A stretch of 64,000 bases of DNA from Bacteroides fragilis (lineage in GTDB: Bacteria > Bacteroidota > Bacteroidia > Bacteroidales > Bacteroidaceae). This document shows, in pieces, positions 1 through 8,292 of the stretch. The position numbers were made by a program, and so were the translations under genes. The DNA is taken from NCBI RefSeq assembly GCF_002849695.1, contig NZ_CP018937.1:1860001-1924000 (forward strand), in the 5' to 3' direction. How positions within the stretch are numbered: position 1 is the stretch's first letter; each line of letters begins with the position of its first letter. The notes under the pieces are model-generated. The model saw nothing but the letters and a program-made list of their open reading frames with translations. It was not told where the DNA came from and ran no database searches.

Positions 1-1493
1 CAGTCTTTGACGGGCTCGAAGATAGCTTGCAGCTGATTGGTATACCAGTTTTTCTGGCTCGTTTGCACACCTCCCTCTTCCAACTGAATGATTTCCATAT
101 TGGGCATGTAATGACCGTTCGGATCCATGGGAGCACAGGTCGGCCAGCGGCGGGCAATGTTATGAAAAAATGCGCCTGTCATGTAAGTTGGGCGGTCATA
201 GTCTTCACGGGTCCATTTGCTCGTGTAGTTTAACGTGATCCACTCCGCAGGTTTTGCCGAGATTTTAGCATTCATCGTATAACGGTTGAAGTTATCTTCG
301 CCGTGCTTGATAAGGCCATTCTGATTCAGGAAACTGCCGCTGATCATATAAGTCAGCTTCTCTGTTCCTCCACTGATACTGAGGTTGTGTTCCGTAGAGG
401 GTGTCCAGCTTTTATAAAACTCTTTGAACCAGTCTGTATTGGCAAAAGATCCTGCATAGCTTTTCCATTTGCCGTCCGGTCCGGCTTCCAGCCCGTAATA
501 CTCGGGAGTGGAAGGATCGGTAAACTTTCCGTTTTGGAAGTCCAGAATATTTTGCAATGCTTTTTCGTCAAAGGTAGGAGATTCCCCACCATTGGTCGAA
601 GCCCGGTTAAAATACTGCGCAAAGGTGTAAGAATCCACCATGTCAGGCAACTGAATGGCATCCGAGAAACGTACATTACCCGAATAGTTTACACGTGTTT
701 TGCCACTTTTACCACTCTTCGTAGTGATCAGGATGACCCCGAATGCCGCACGCGCACCATAGATCGATGAAGAAGCTGCATCCTTCAGTACAGATACCGA
801 TTCAATATCATTCGGGTTGACTGTATTCATGTCTCCTTCGATTCCATCGATCAGTACCAACGGACTACTGCTCGAACCATCGCTTATCGTACCTGCTCCT
901 CGGATATTTACGTTTAGTTCGCCATCCAGTGTACCACCGCTACTGCCCACGGACATATTCAGTCCCGGAATAACTCCTTGCAGTGCCTGTGACACATTCT
1001 GTACGGGGCGCGACTCCAGGACGTCCGCATTGACCATACTTACAGATCCGGTAACGTTTACTTTCTTTTGTGAACCATAGCCCACAACTACCACTTCATC
1101 CAGTTGCTTTGAATCTTCCTGCATGGTGATATGGAGTTCCTTTCCGGTCACTTCCGTTGTGACAGTTTTGTAACCGATAAATGAAAACTCGAGGATAGCT
1201 CCTTTGGGAGTGTCAATAGAGAACTTTCCGTCCAAGTCGGTGATGGTTCCCGTATTGGTGCCCTGCACTTTTACGGAAACTCCGATAAGTGGTTCACCCG
1301 TGTTGTCGATGATTACACCGGTGGCTTTCACGGTTTGTTGTTGTATACTGGCAGTCGCTTGTGTTTTGTAAGTATCGGTCGTCGCTTGTGCCGACTGTGC
1401 GCACCACAGCAACAAAGTAGCAACTACTGTTTTCAGGCAGTGTTTTTCCCATACTCTTGTAAACCTTAAGGATAGGTTACTTTTTTTCGTCAT
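1..1493 (-). CDS. SusC/RagA-family TonB-dependent outer-membrane receptor, N-terminal part (runs off the window)
   Basis: I translated the minus strand from the ATG at 1491-1493; about 497 codons are visible and the gene continues beyond base 1. The protein starts with a basic signal peptide ending near AQSAQA, then a carboxypeptidase-regulatory-like (CarboxypepD_reg) domain at about residues 55-125 with the GxxIDNTGEPLIGVSV pattern. A TonB box (DEVVVVGYGSQKK) and the plug domain follow, with VNPNDIESVSVLKDAASSSIYG typical of SusC. There is no STN domain, so direct anti-sigma signalling is not suggested. SusC proteins form the outer-membrane channel of glycan or peptide importers together with a SusD lipoprotein, whose gene should lie beyond the left edge. 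The substrate cannot be read from this fragment. Confidence 0.93.
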   Translation of the reverse strand, partial: MTKKSNLSLRFTRVWEKHCLKTVVATLLLWCAQSAQATTDTYKTQATASIQQQTVKATGVIIDNTGEPLIGVSVKVQGTNTGTITDLDGKFSIDTPKGAILEFSFIGYKTVTTEVTGKELHITMQEDSKQLDEVVVVGYGSQKKVNVTGSVSMVNADVLESRPVQNVSQALQGVIPGLNMSVGSSGGTLDGELNVNIRGAGTISDGSSSSPLVLIDGIEGDMNTVNPNDIESVSVLKDAASSSIYGARAAFGVILITTKSGKSGKTRVNYSGNVRFSDAIQLPDMVDSYTFAQYFNRASTNGGESPTFDEKALQNILDFQNGKFTDPSTPEYYGLEAGPDGKWKSYAGSFANTDWFKEFYKSWTPSTEHNLSISGGTEKLTYMISGSFLNQNGLIKHGEDNFNRYTMNAKISAKPAEWITLNYTSKWTREDYDRPTYMTGAFFHNIARRWPTCAPMDPNGHYMPNMEIIQLEEGGVQTSQKNWYTNQLQAIFEPVKD

Positions 1494-1828
1494 AAATTAA
1501 TAGGTTTGAGTTAAACATGTTTTTCAGTTTTTTACTTCTTTTGCAACTCCGTCCTCATTTCGGAATCGAAGTCTTGTTAGTTTTTGTTTTCTTCTACTTT
1601 TTCATAATTTTTCTTTTAAGTGATACAATTATTCCGGTTTCTCTGAAAAGAAACTAATTGATGAAGTAGACAAAGATTATGCCAGATGTGAAAAGATGGT
1701 ATAAGGCACTAATGAAGTATAATACGGGGATGTAAATGTGGAATTCACCACAATTTTGTGGAATAAATCCACAAACAAAATCCGCTTGACGTTGTTGTTG
1801 TATCAAACTTAAATTAATAGAAACCCAA
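1494..1828. other. Divergent upstream region between the SusC gene and the PepSY-like gene
   Basis: 335 bases with no convincing gene. A short minus-strand frame across it (1654-1887) is low-complexity and overlaps a real start. No exact TAnnTTTG promoter was found for either flanking gene. A cluster of TGTGG/CCACA palindromes at 1737-1775 is the only organised signal and is listed separately. Confidence 0.6.
1737..1775. promoter_or_regulatory. Cluster of overlapping TGTGGA/TCCACA palindromes
   Basis: Three inverted repeats sit side by side: TGTGG-N6-CCACA at 1737-1752, the perfect palindrome CCACAATTTTGTGG at 1748-1761, and TTTGTGGA-N5-TCCACAAA at 1755-1775. They lie about 55 bases upstream of the PepSY-like start and about 245 bases upstream of the SusC start. 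Repeated palindromes of one core suggest a dimeric regulator site or competing RNA hairpins. No regulator is identified. Confidence 0.4.
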
Positions 1829-2323
1829 ATGATAAAGAAGCTTAACCCCCTTTTGTTGATGGCAATGTTGTTATTCATTTCCAGCACTGTTTTTTCAGCC
1901 GGTTTTCCTCCTCCCGATAAAGTGCAGGAAGCCTTTCAGAAAATGTATCCTAAAGTGACCACGGTCGATTGGGAGCGAAAAGGAGATTATCACATTGCCG
2001 ATATCAGGGTGAAAGGGCGGGAGCTAAACGTCTGGTTCAGTGATAAAGGTAAATGGTTGATGACAGAGACCGATGTCGAATCTTTGGAGGCTGTTCCTCC
2101 TGTTGTGGCAAAGGCCTTTATGCAAAGTACGATGGCGTCCATGCAATTGGAAGATGTAAGAATCATCACTTTTCCCAAGCAGCCGGCGGTCATCATAATC
2201 GAAGTGGAGGAATATGACACTGATTCGGAATTTCAGTTGTTTTATTCTCCGGACGGTAAACTCTTACAGACTCTTAATGTAAGCGAAACAGGAGGGGAGA
2301 TTTATCCCGGACTGTTTAAATAG
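1829..2323 (+). CDS. PepSY-like (DUF2874) exported protein
   Basis: A 164-residue protein with a clear signal peptide (KKLNPLLLMAMLLFISSTVFSA) and no further membrane segment, so it is expected in the periplasm. The mature part has the pattern of the PepSY-like / beta-lactamase-inhibitor-like domain common in Bacteroides: FxKMYPKVTTVDWERKGDY near residues 37-55, then RELNVWFSDKGKWLMTETDV, then a second half-domain ending in FYSPDGKLLQTLN. Family members are small secreted proteins of unknown binding partner. It is transcribed divergently from the SusC gene, and the spacer holds a palindrome cluster. The function is not known. Confidence 0.8.
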   Translation: MIKKLNPLLLMAMLLFISSTVFSAGFPPPDKVQEAFQKMYPKVTTVDWERKGDYHIADIRVKGRELNVWFSDKGKWLMTETDVESLEAVPPVVAKAFMQSTMASMQLEDVRIITFPKQPAVIIIEVEEYDTDSEFQLFYSPDGKLLQTLNVSETGGEIYPGLFK

Positions 2324-2353
2324 AGTTTGCTACATAATACCAGCTACTCTTTT

Positions 2354-2437
2354 CACCACAGCTAAACAAATTACGCAGATATTCAAATCACATCTATTGA
2401 TTTCTTTTTTCTCTGTGTAATTTGTGAATCTGTGGTG
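2354..2437. repeat. Imperfect palindromic intergenic repeat (CACCACAG ... CTGTGGTG)
   Basis: The 25-base arm at 2354-2378 is the inverse of 2413-2437 with about five mismatches. Both arms begin or end with CACCACAG/CTGTGGTG, and both contain CAAATTAC/GTAATTTG. The loop is about 34 bases and T-rich. This layout resembles the dispersed CACAGATTACACAG-type palindromes I recall from Bacteroides intergenic regions, which would make it a REP-like element. Copy number cannot be judged from one window. Confidence 0.5.
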
Positions 2438-2610
2438 ACTAATCTATGAAGATCATTCCTTTTCTCCATGCGATTGTTCATTGAGATTTCTTTTTTATTG
2501 TGCCATGGTTTCAGAATCATCCTCAGATTTTGTATCGTTATCTTCTTATGCTCGTACAATTCATTCCCGGACGCAATTATTCTTTAGCTTTTCTCTAAAA
2601 TTGCATTTAA

Positions 2611-2690
2611 GAAAGGTGTAGCCCAACTGTTGTTTGGGTGTAGCCATCCGATCGTTATGGCTACACCTTTCACCTTGGATGGCTACACCC
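2611..2690. repeat. Two interleaved perfect inverted repeats sharing a GGTGTAGCC core
   Basis: Arm A (2611-2623, GAAAGGTGTAGCC) matches A' (2659-2671) perfectly over 13 bases. Arm B (2636-2649, GGGTGTAGCCATCC) matches B' (2677-2690) perfectly over 14 bases. The order A-B-A'-B' is that of a pseudoknot. Because all arms share GGTGTAGCC, B can also pair with A' (2637-2647 with 2657-2667, 9-base loop). The RNA or single-stranded DNA could therefore switch between folds. Confidence 0.6.
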
Positions 2691-3185
2691 TTTTCAGGTA
2701 ATCAGTCTTACCTCCTTCCGATAATTCTCTTTGTAGGAACTATATCTTTTTGATTTTTAGAATATTATTTTGTTGTCTAACTTACATTTTACAAAATTGT
2801 CTGCATCTATGAAAGGGTATCTTGGTAAGATGATTACTATTACGAATCATAATAATATGACGATTGGAGTAACAACTGTCATGAAATACTATTTTATAGG
2901 ATAGAGGAAAAAAATAACAGATTCCTTTGTGAGTAATTAGACAAAACCGTATTTTTAGAGGATGATTATGTACGGTTGGATAATATGTATATAAATTTCT
3001 GATAATTAATTTATTAGATATTAGAATTATGATGAAGTCCATAAGCTGATGTTGTAAATCTCGGAAGGAATGACTCTATGTGTGAAAATATCATTTGTTC
3101 CACATGTGATAGTATGCCAAAAGAGTCGTATCGAACAAATTGCGTAGTTAGATAGCCAGTGGACATTATCAACTTAAAGAATAAA

Positions 3186-3899
3186 ATGAAAGATATTATT
3201 GATCTATTACAAAAGAAACGAATAAAAACTGTTGATGCCTTAAAGCAAGGCGAACAACATCAGTTCTCTTGCCTTCAACAAATAGTAAATAACATATCAG
3301 GTTTCAATTCCCAATTTTGGAGAATTGGAGACCTAGGATTATATGAAACCAAACATCCAATCAACATAGATTCTTTGAATGGAGATTTTGTTGCGTGGTT
3401 TGACGTCGGGAATGAAAATTTTCCCACTGAAAAACAACTTGCCACATGGGAAGACTTTTGTAAAATCAGCCCAACGAACATGAAAGAAATGATTATCGAG
3501 GGACTTACGAAGTTATCAAGGCAAATGGATTTATTATTTGCTGATATCAAGCCTCAATATGGCCCAGTTTACAATCCAAAGGCGGTATCAAGAAACGCAA
3601 AGAAAGCCATTGAAGTGATGAGCAAAAACAACAGGTCTATCGGTCGGCAAGCTAAATCGATTTTCCAATGCACTTCTGTTGTGATTCCAAAGCAAGACAA
3701 GTCCCCAGTTCGGTTTATAATTCTAAACTTTCAGATCGGGCGGCATCCATATGAATTTGAAGCTGTCTTGTGTGATAGTGTAGTATTTATCATTGGAGAA
3801 AACTCAGGTTTATGGACTCGACTTGATTGGGATTATGAATTTAATGTATCAGATTTTAATATTGCAACAGCTTTGCATCCATATTGGCGACAGAAATAA
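3186..3899 (+). CDS. Hypothetical protein of unknown function
   Basis: From the ATG at 3186 the protein has 237 residues. A GTG at 3159 would add nine codons, and an in-frame TAG at 3153-3155 blocks anything longer. I do not recognise the family. It has no signal peptide or membrane segment. The N-terminal 60 residues are helical and basic, the middle contains a WEDFCKISPTNMKEMIIEGL stretch, and the C-terminal 70 residues alternate hydrophobic and polar residues as in a beta-sandwich (FIILNFQIGRHPYEFEAVLCDSVVFIIGE). The gene stands alone, is AT-rich next to the HU gene, and has no nearby TAnnTTTG box. That is consistent with accessory or acquired DNA, but no function is proposed. Confidence 0.7.
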   Translation: MKDIIDLLQKKRIKTVDALKQGEQHQFSCLQQIVNNISGFNSQFWRIGDLGLYETKHPINIDSLNGDFVAWFDVGNENFPTEKQLATWEDFCKISPTNMKEMIIEGLTKLSRQMDLLFADIKPQYGPVYNPKAVSRNAKKAIEVMSKNNRSIGRQAKSIFQCTSVVIPKQDKSPVRFIILNFQIGRHPYEFEAVLCDSVVFIIGENSGLWTRLDWDYEFNVSDFNIATALHPYWRQK

Positions 3900-4042
3900 T
3901 ATGAGATTAAAGGCAGAGTAAAGAAAATAAAGCTATTCTGTAATGTAGTCGTGAGATCAGTTGATAATAAGCGAGTTATATCATAATCCTGAAAAACACT
4001 CCGTGAGGGGCTGTTTTGCTTGGTACTCTTCAGGGAAAACCG

Positions 4043-4050
4043 GATATTTG
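4043..4050 (+). promoter_or_regulatory. Probable -7 element for the HU-like gene
   Basis: GATATTTG matches seven of eight positions of the Bacteroidetes -7 consensus TAnnTTTG and lies 63 bases upstream of the HU-like start codon. Confidence 0.45.
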
Positions 4051-4113
4051 CACTGTTGATCAACGAAACGAGACTATAAAAATGAAATTTAAATCTTTAA
4101 AAAGAAACGTAGT

Positions 4114-4581
4114 ATGAGTGTAATTTTTAAAACAGTGCAACGCCCGTCAGATCCGCGCGTTGAGAATTCTCCGAAGAGGTATTATCCGCAACTCATTACA
4201 TTGGGGCGGTCGGTAAACCTGAAGTTTATAGCACAGAAAATCCAGGACCGTTCATCACTTTCGGTAGGTGACATTAAGAGTACGATTCAGAATTTTGTAG
4301 AAAAGCTGAAAGAGCAGCTGCTGGAAGGAAAAGCGGTAAACATTGAAGGATTGGGGGTGTTTATGCTCGCAGCCAAGTCGAAAGGTGCCGAAAAGAAAGA
4401 AGACATCACGGCCAAAAGTGTAGAGGCTGTACGTATCTATTTTCAGGCTAACAAAGAGTTGAAAATTACCAAAACGGCTACCCGTGCGGGTGAAAAACTG
4501 GACCTGATCAGTCTGGACGATTACCTGAAAGGGACAACTGATGGAGGAGACGGAGGTATCGTAGATGATCCGACGGCATAA
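4114..4581 (+). CDS. HU-like DNA-binding protein (Bacteroides HIG type)
   Basis: 155 residues. The region from about residue 25 to 120 matches the HU/IHF fold as found in the longer Bacteroides proteins: LGRSVNLKFIAQKIQDRSSLSVGD..., then IQNFVEKLKEQLLEGKAVNIEGLGVFML, where GxxVxIxGLGxF is the HU signature. The arm region (AAKSKGAEKKEDITAKSVEAVRIYFQ) follows, and the C-terminus ends in a Gly/Asp-rich tail (TTDGGDGGIVDDPTA). Proteins of this type are nucleoid-associated and probably bend or wrap DNA. A strong terminator follows at 4642-4690, so the gene is monocistronic. Confidence 0.88.
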   Translation: MSVIFKTVQRPSDPRVENSPKRYYPQLITLGRSVNLKFIAQKIQDRSSLSVGDIKSTIQNFVEKLKEQLLEGKAVNIEGLGVFMLAAKSKGAEKKEDITAKSVEAVRIYFQANKELKITKTATRAGEKLDLISLDDYLKGTTDGGDGGIVDDPTA

Positions 4582-4641
4582 AACGGCTGGCGGAGAGGTA
4601 ATGATCCTGTAACAGACGAATAGAAAACAGGATGTGTGTAT

Positions 4642-4690
4642 GGCTTCCGGCCGATTCCCGAAGAAACGGGACGGCCGGGAGCCTTTTTTT
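4642..4690 (+). terminator. Rho-independent terminator after the HU-like gene
   Basis: GGCTTCCGGCC (4642-4652) pairs with GGCCGGGAGCC (4673-4683) with G-U tolerance. Seven T residues follow at 4684-4690. The loop itself has a small TCCCG/CGGGA stem. Confidence 0.85.
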
Positions 4691-4755
4691 ACTTCGCTTA
4701 GGCTTTTTTGTGTGCAAACATGGAAGGGAACGCTTGTCAGATGGAAGGGAATGAT

Positions 4756-4763
4756 TATCTTTG
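4756..4763 (+). promoter_or_regulatory. -7 element TATCTTTG of the PBP1A gene
   Basis: An exact TAnnTTTG match 28 bases before the ATG at 4791. An in-frame TTG at 4761 lies inside this box and so cannot be the translation start, which fixes the start at 4791. Confidence 0.75.
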
Positions 4764-4790
4764 CAACTTCGAATAAAACTACGGAATAAA

Positions 4791-7124
4791 ATGGTTAAGA
4801 AGATAGTAAAAGGCCTTTGGATTTTCTTTGCACTGATGGTGCTGGCAGGAATTGCAGTATTTGCTTCTATCGCTTATGGATGGATTGGATATATGCCTCC
4901 TGTGGAAGAATTGGAAAATCCAAATTACAAGTTTGCCACCGAAATTCTTTCGGAGGACGGTAAGGTTTTAGGAACATGGTCGCTTAGTAAGGAGAATCGT
5001 GTATATACCTCATATAATGAACTTTCACCTAACATCATCAATGCACTGATAGCAACGGAAGATGTACGCTTTGCCGAACATTCGGGTATTGATGCCAAGG
5101 CACTGATACGCGCTGTAGTGAAACGTGGATTATTGATGCAGAAAAACGCAGGTGGAGGTAGTACGCTCTCGCAGCAACTTGCCAAGCAGCTGTTCACAGA
5201 TGAAGTTGCCAAAAACACTCTGCAACGTCTGTTTCAGAAACCGATAGAGTGGGTGATTGCTGTGAAATTGGAGCGATATTACACCAAAGAGGAAATTCTG
5301 AGTATGTATCTCAATAAGTTCGACTTTCTGAACAATGCAGTAGGAATCAAAACGGCTTCCTATACCTATTTCGGATGTGAACCGAAGGACTTGAAAGTTG
5401 AACAGGCAGCCACGCTGATCGGTATGTGTAAGAATCCTTCACTCTACAATCCGGTACGCTTTAATGAGCGCTCGCGCGGACGGCGGAATACTGTACTCGA
5501 CCAGATGAGAAAAGCCGGATATATCACGGAGGAGGAGTGTGACTCGTTGCAGAACCTGCCGCTGGAGCTGGTGTACCACCGGGTGGACCATAAAGAAGGA
5601 TTGGCTACTTATTTTCGCGAATATCTACGTGGTGTGATGACTGCTCCTAAACCCGTTCGCAGTAACTATCGTGGCTGGCAGATGCAAAAGTTCTATGAAG
5701 ACTCGATCGACTGGGAAATGAATCCGTTGTATGGCTGGTGTGAGAAAAATAAGAAAAAGGACGGTTCGAACTATAACATCTATACGGACGGGCTGAAAAT
5801 TTATACAACCATCAATTCGCACATGCAACGTTATGCCGAAGAGGCAGTGGAAGAGCATATCGGAGACTATCTGCAACCTCTGTTCTTCAAAGAGAAGAAA
5901 GGACGCAAAAAAGCTCCGTACAGCAATCAATTGACTCAAGAAGAGATTGATCGCATTCTGGACAGGGCAGTGAAGCAGACCAGCCGTTATCAGAGCATGA
6001 AAGCAGCCGGGGCCTCGGAAACAGAGATCAAGAAGGCATTCGACAAGCCGGAGCCGATGTCAGTCTTCACATGGCACGGTGAAAAAGATACCATTATGAC
6101 TCCAATGGATTCCATCCGTTATTATAAACACTTCCTGCGTGCCGGATTTATGTCGATGGATCCGATAAACGGACAGGTAAAGGCATATGTGGGTGGACCG
6201 AACTATACTTATTTCCAATATGACATGGCGATGGTGGGGCGCCGACAGGTGGGATCTACTATTAAACCCTATCTATATGCGTTGGCAATGGAAAACGGAT
6301 TCTCTCCCTGCGATGAAACACGCAACGTGGAAATCACCCTTATTGATGAAAATGGAAAGCCCTGGTCACCGAAGAATACTTCGAAAGGACATTATGGTGA
6401 AATGGTAACTTTAAAATGGGGACTTGCCAACTCAAATAACTGGATATCGGCTTATTTGATGAGTAAACTGAACCCGTATGCGTTGGCACGTCTGATCCAC
6501 ACTTTCGGGGTACGCAATAAAGAAATTCAACCTACAGTATCTCTCTGTCTTGGTCCGTGCGAAATTTCGGTAGGAGAGATGGTCAGTGCTTATACGGCCT
6601 TTGCGAATAAGGGAATTCGGGTAGCACCTTTGTTTGTGACCAAAATAGAAGACAGTGAAGGCAATGTGTTGTCCACCTTCTCGCCACAGATGGAAGAGGT
6701 GATCAGTGCTTCGAGTGCCTATAAGATGCTGGTAATGCTGCGTGCCGTAATCAATGAAGGTACAGGAGGACGTGTCCGCAGGTACGGAATAACAGCCGAT
6801 ATGGGTGGTAAGACCGGAACGACTCAGCGCAACTCGGACGGATGGTTTATGGGATTCACTCCTTCACTGGTATCCGGTTGCTGGGTAGGCGGTGAAGAAC
6901 GGGATATCCATTTTGACTCGATGAGAGATGGACAGGGTGCTGCGCTGGCATTGCCCATCTGGACAAAATACATGCATAAGGTGTATGCAGACCAGACATT
7001 GGGATATGATCCGAAAGAGACTTTTAAACTCCCTGACGGATTTGACCCGTGCAAAGACTTCAGTATTTCGGGGGATAGCATCATAGATGAACCGGCATCG
7101 GGACTGGACGATTTATTCAATTAA
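4791..7124 (+). CDS. mrcA: Penicillin-binding protein 1A (glycosyltransferase and transpeptidase)
   Basis: A 777-residue bifunctional peptidoglycan synthase, starting at the ATG at 4791 because the in-frame TTG at 4761 lies in the promoter. One N-terminal membrane anchor at about residues 7-30 places the rest in the periplasm. The GT51 domain shows IATEDVRFAEHSGID (catalytic Glu), GGGSTLSQQLAKQLF, and the KLERYYTKEEILSMYLN and NPSLYNPVRF motifs. The transpeptidase domain has the SxxK serine in VGSTIKPYLYAL, SNN (in GLANSNNWISAYL), and KTGT in GGKTGTTQRNSDGWF. It polymerises lipid II glycan strands and cross-links them. The following HPPK-like gene starts about ten bases after the stop and is probably cotranscribed. 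Length and motif order are normal for class A PBPs. Confidence 0.96.
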   Translation: MVKKIVKGLWIFFALMVLAGIAVFASIAYGWIGYMPPVEELENPNYKFATEILSEDGKVLGTWSLSKENRVYTSYNELSPNIINALIATEDVRFAEHSGIDAKALIRAVVKRGLLMQKNAGGGSTLSQQLAKQLFTDEVAKNTLQRLFQKPIEWVIAVKLERYYTKEEILSMYLNKFDFLNNAVGIKTASYTYFGCEPKDLKVEQAATLIGMCKNPSLYNPVRFNERSRGRRNTVLDQMRKAGYITEEECDSLQNLPLELVYHRVDHKEGLATYFREYLRGVMTAPKPVRSNYRGWQMQKFYEDSIDWEMNPLYGWCEKNKKKDGSNYNIYTDGLKIYTTINSHMQRYAEEAVEEHIGDYLQPLFFKEKKGRKKAPYSNQLTQEEIDRILDRAVKQTSRYQSMKAAGASETEIKKAFDKPEPMSVFTWHGEKDTIMTPMDSIRYYKHFLRAGFMSMDPINGQVKAYVGGPNYTYFQYDMAMVGRRQVGSTIKPYLYALAMENGFSPCDETRNVEITLIDENGKPWSPKNTSKGHYGEMVTLKWGLANSNNWISAYLMSKLNPYALARLIHTFGVRNKEIQPTVSLCLGPCEISVGEMVSAYTAFANKGIRVAPLFVTKIEDSEGNVLSTFSPQMEEVISASSAYKMLVMLRAVINEGTGGRVRRYGITADMGGKTGTTQRNSDGWFMGFTPSLVSGCWVGGEERDIHFDSMRDGQGAALALPIWTKYMHKVYADQTLGYDPKETFKLPDGFDPCKDFSISGDSIIDEPASGLDDLFN

Positions 7125-7135
7125 CGTAGTCAGTG

Positions 7136-7504
7136 ATGCACTCCTGTCTGATTTGTATCGGAAGTAATTATAACCGGAAGGAGAATCTCCTTCTTGCCCG
7201 TAGGAGGCTGACGGCTCTGTTTCCCTCCATCCGCTTTACGGGTGAGCAGGAAACAAGGCCGTTATTCTTTCGTAATCCGGCGTTGTTCTCTAACCAAGTG
7301 GCTCGCTTCTATACTGATGCGGACGCCGAACGGGTGGTGAAAGAGTTGAAAACAATCGAAAAGGAGGCTGGAAGAGAGAAGGAAGACAAAAAGAGGGAAA
7401 AGGTTTGTCTGGATATCGACTTACTCGTTTTTGATAACCGGGTATTGAAACCGGAAGACTTGAAAAGAGACTATATTCTCAAAGGACTTGAAGAACTGAA
7501 GTAG
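7136..7504 (+). CDS. Short HPPK (FolK)-like protein
   Basis: 122 residues from the ATG at 7136 (a GTG lies one codon earlier). It resembles 6-hydroxymethyl-7,8-dihydropterin pyrophosphokinase, which transfers pyrophosphate from ATP in folate synthesis: CIGSNYNRKENLLLARRRL at the N-terminus, ETRPLFFRNPALFSNQVARF in the middle, and IEKEAGREK...VCLDIDLLVFD with the DIDLL metal-binding pair. Typical FolK has about 160 residues and a C-terminal HPRxxxRxFVLxPL element. Here the protein ends soon after KRDYILKGLEELK and lacks it. It may be a reduced enzyme or a paralogue with another role. It sits between mrcA and kdsB in one likely operon. Confidence 0.72.
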   Translation: MHSCLICIGSNYNRKENLLLARRRLTALFPSIRFTGEQETRPLFFRNPALFSNQVARFYTDADAERVVKELKTIEKEAGREKEDKKREKVCLDIDLLVFDNRVLKPEDLKRDYILKGLEELK

Positions 7505-7533
7505 CCTATGGCTCGCAACTAAATATAAGAAAT

Positions 7534-8292
7534 ATGAAATTTTTAGGAATAATTCCCGCACGTTATGCTTCTACCCGCTTCCCGGCAAAACCATTGGCTA
7601 TGCTGGGAGGAAAAACGGTGATACAACGTGTATATGAACAAGTGGCCGGTGTGCTTGATGATGCCTATGTAGCCACGGATGACGAACGGATCGAAGCTGC
7701 TGTAAAAGCATTTGGCGGCAAGGTAATAATGACTTCTGTTAACCATAAAAGTGGAACAGACCGCTGTTATGAAGCTTGTACAAAGATAGGCGGGGACTTT
7801 GATGTAGTGGTTAACATACAGGGAGATGAACCTTTTATTCAGCCTTCGCAGCTGAAAGCTGTAAAAGCCTGCTTTGAAGATGTGTCTACACAGATTGCTA
7901 CTTTAGTGAAACCCTTTCCGGCAGATGACGAGCTTGCCGTGCTGGAAAATGTGAATTCTCCGAAGGTAGTACTGAATAAGAACATGAATGCATTGTATTT
8001 CAGCCGGTCTGTGATCCCGTACCAACGTAACGCGGATAAAAAAGATTGGTTGAAAAATCACACTTATTATAAACATATCGGACTATATGCATACAGAACA
8101 GAAGTACTGAAAGAGATAACTTCACTCCCACAGTCTTCGTTGGAGCTGGCTGAATCATTGGAACAACTTCGCTGGCTGGAAAACGGGTATACCATTAAAG
8201 TCGGAATCAGTGAAGTAGAGACAATCGGGATCGATACACCTCAGGACCTGGAAGAGGCAGAGAAGTTTTTACAGAAAAATAATTTATTATGA
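7534..8292 (+). CDS. kdsB: 3-deoxy-manno-octulosonate cytidylyltransferase (CMP-KDO synthetase)
   Basis: 252 residues, the full family length. KdsB activates KDO with CTP for lipid A core assembly in the cytoplasm. The N-terminal nucleotide-binding signature GIIPARYASTRFPAKPLAML is textbook for the family, followed by GKTVIQRVYEQ, VYVATDD-like AYVATDDERI, SGTDRCYEA, and VNIQGDEPFI with the metal-binding aspartate. ESLEQLRWLENG and VETIGIDTPQDLEEAE near the C-terminus are also typical. Its stop overlaps the start of the next gene by four bases (ATGA), indicating translational coupling. Confidence 0.97.
   Translation: MKFLGIIPARYASTRFPAKPLAMLGGKTVIQRVYEQVAGVLDDAYVATDDERIEAAVKAFGGKVIMTSVNHKSGTDRCYEACTKIGGDFDVVVNIQGDEPFIQPSQLKAVKACFEDVSTQIATLVKPFPADDELAVLENVNSPKVVLNKNMNALYFSRSVIPYQRNADKKDWLKNHTYYKHIGLYAYRTEVLKEITSLPQSSLELAESLEQLRWLENGYTIKVGISEVETIGIDTPQDLEEAEKFLQKNNLL

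Larger units (their letters stand above)
2324..3158. other. 835-base gene-poor, AT-rich spacer with palindromic repeats
   Basis: No credible gene. Two structured elements lie here (2354-2437 and 2611-2690, listed separately). The part from about 2700 to 3070 is very AT-rich and holds only low-complexity frames. A 25-codon cysteine-containing frame at 3078-3155 precedes the next gene and is discussed in the findings. Confidence 0.6.

Noticed and set aside
1494..1828. Invertible (phase-variable) promoter for the SusC gene
   Set aside because: No pair of longer inverted repeats flanks the region and no recombinase gene is nearby. The palindromes present are short and clustered.
2782..3042. 86-residue minus-strand frame
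   Set aside because: AT-rich, low-complexity, and no promoter or conservation evidence visible.
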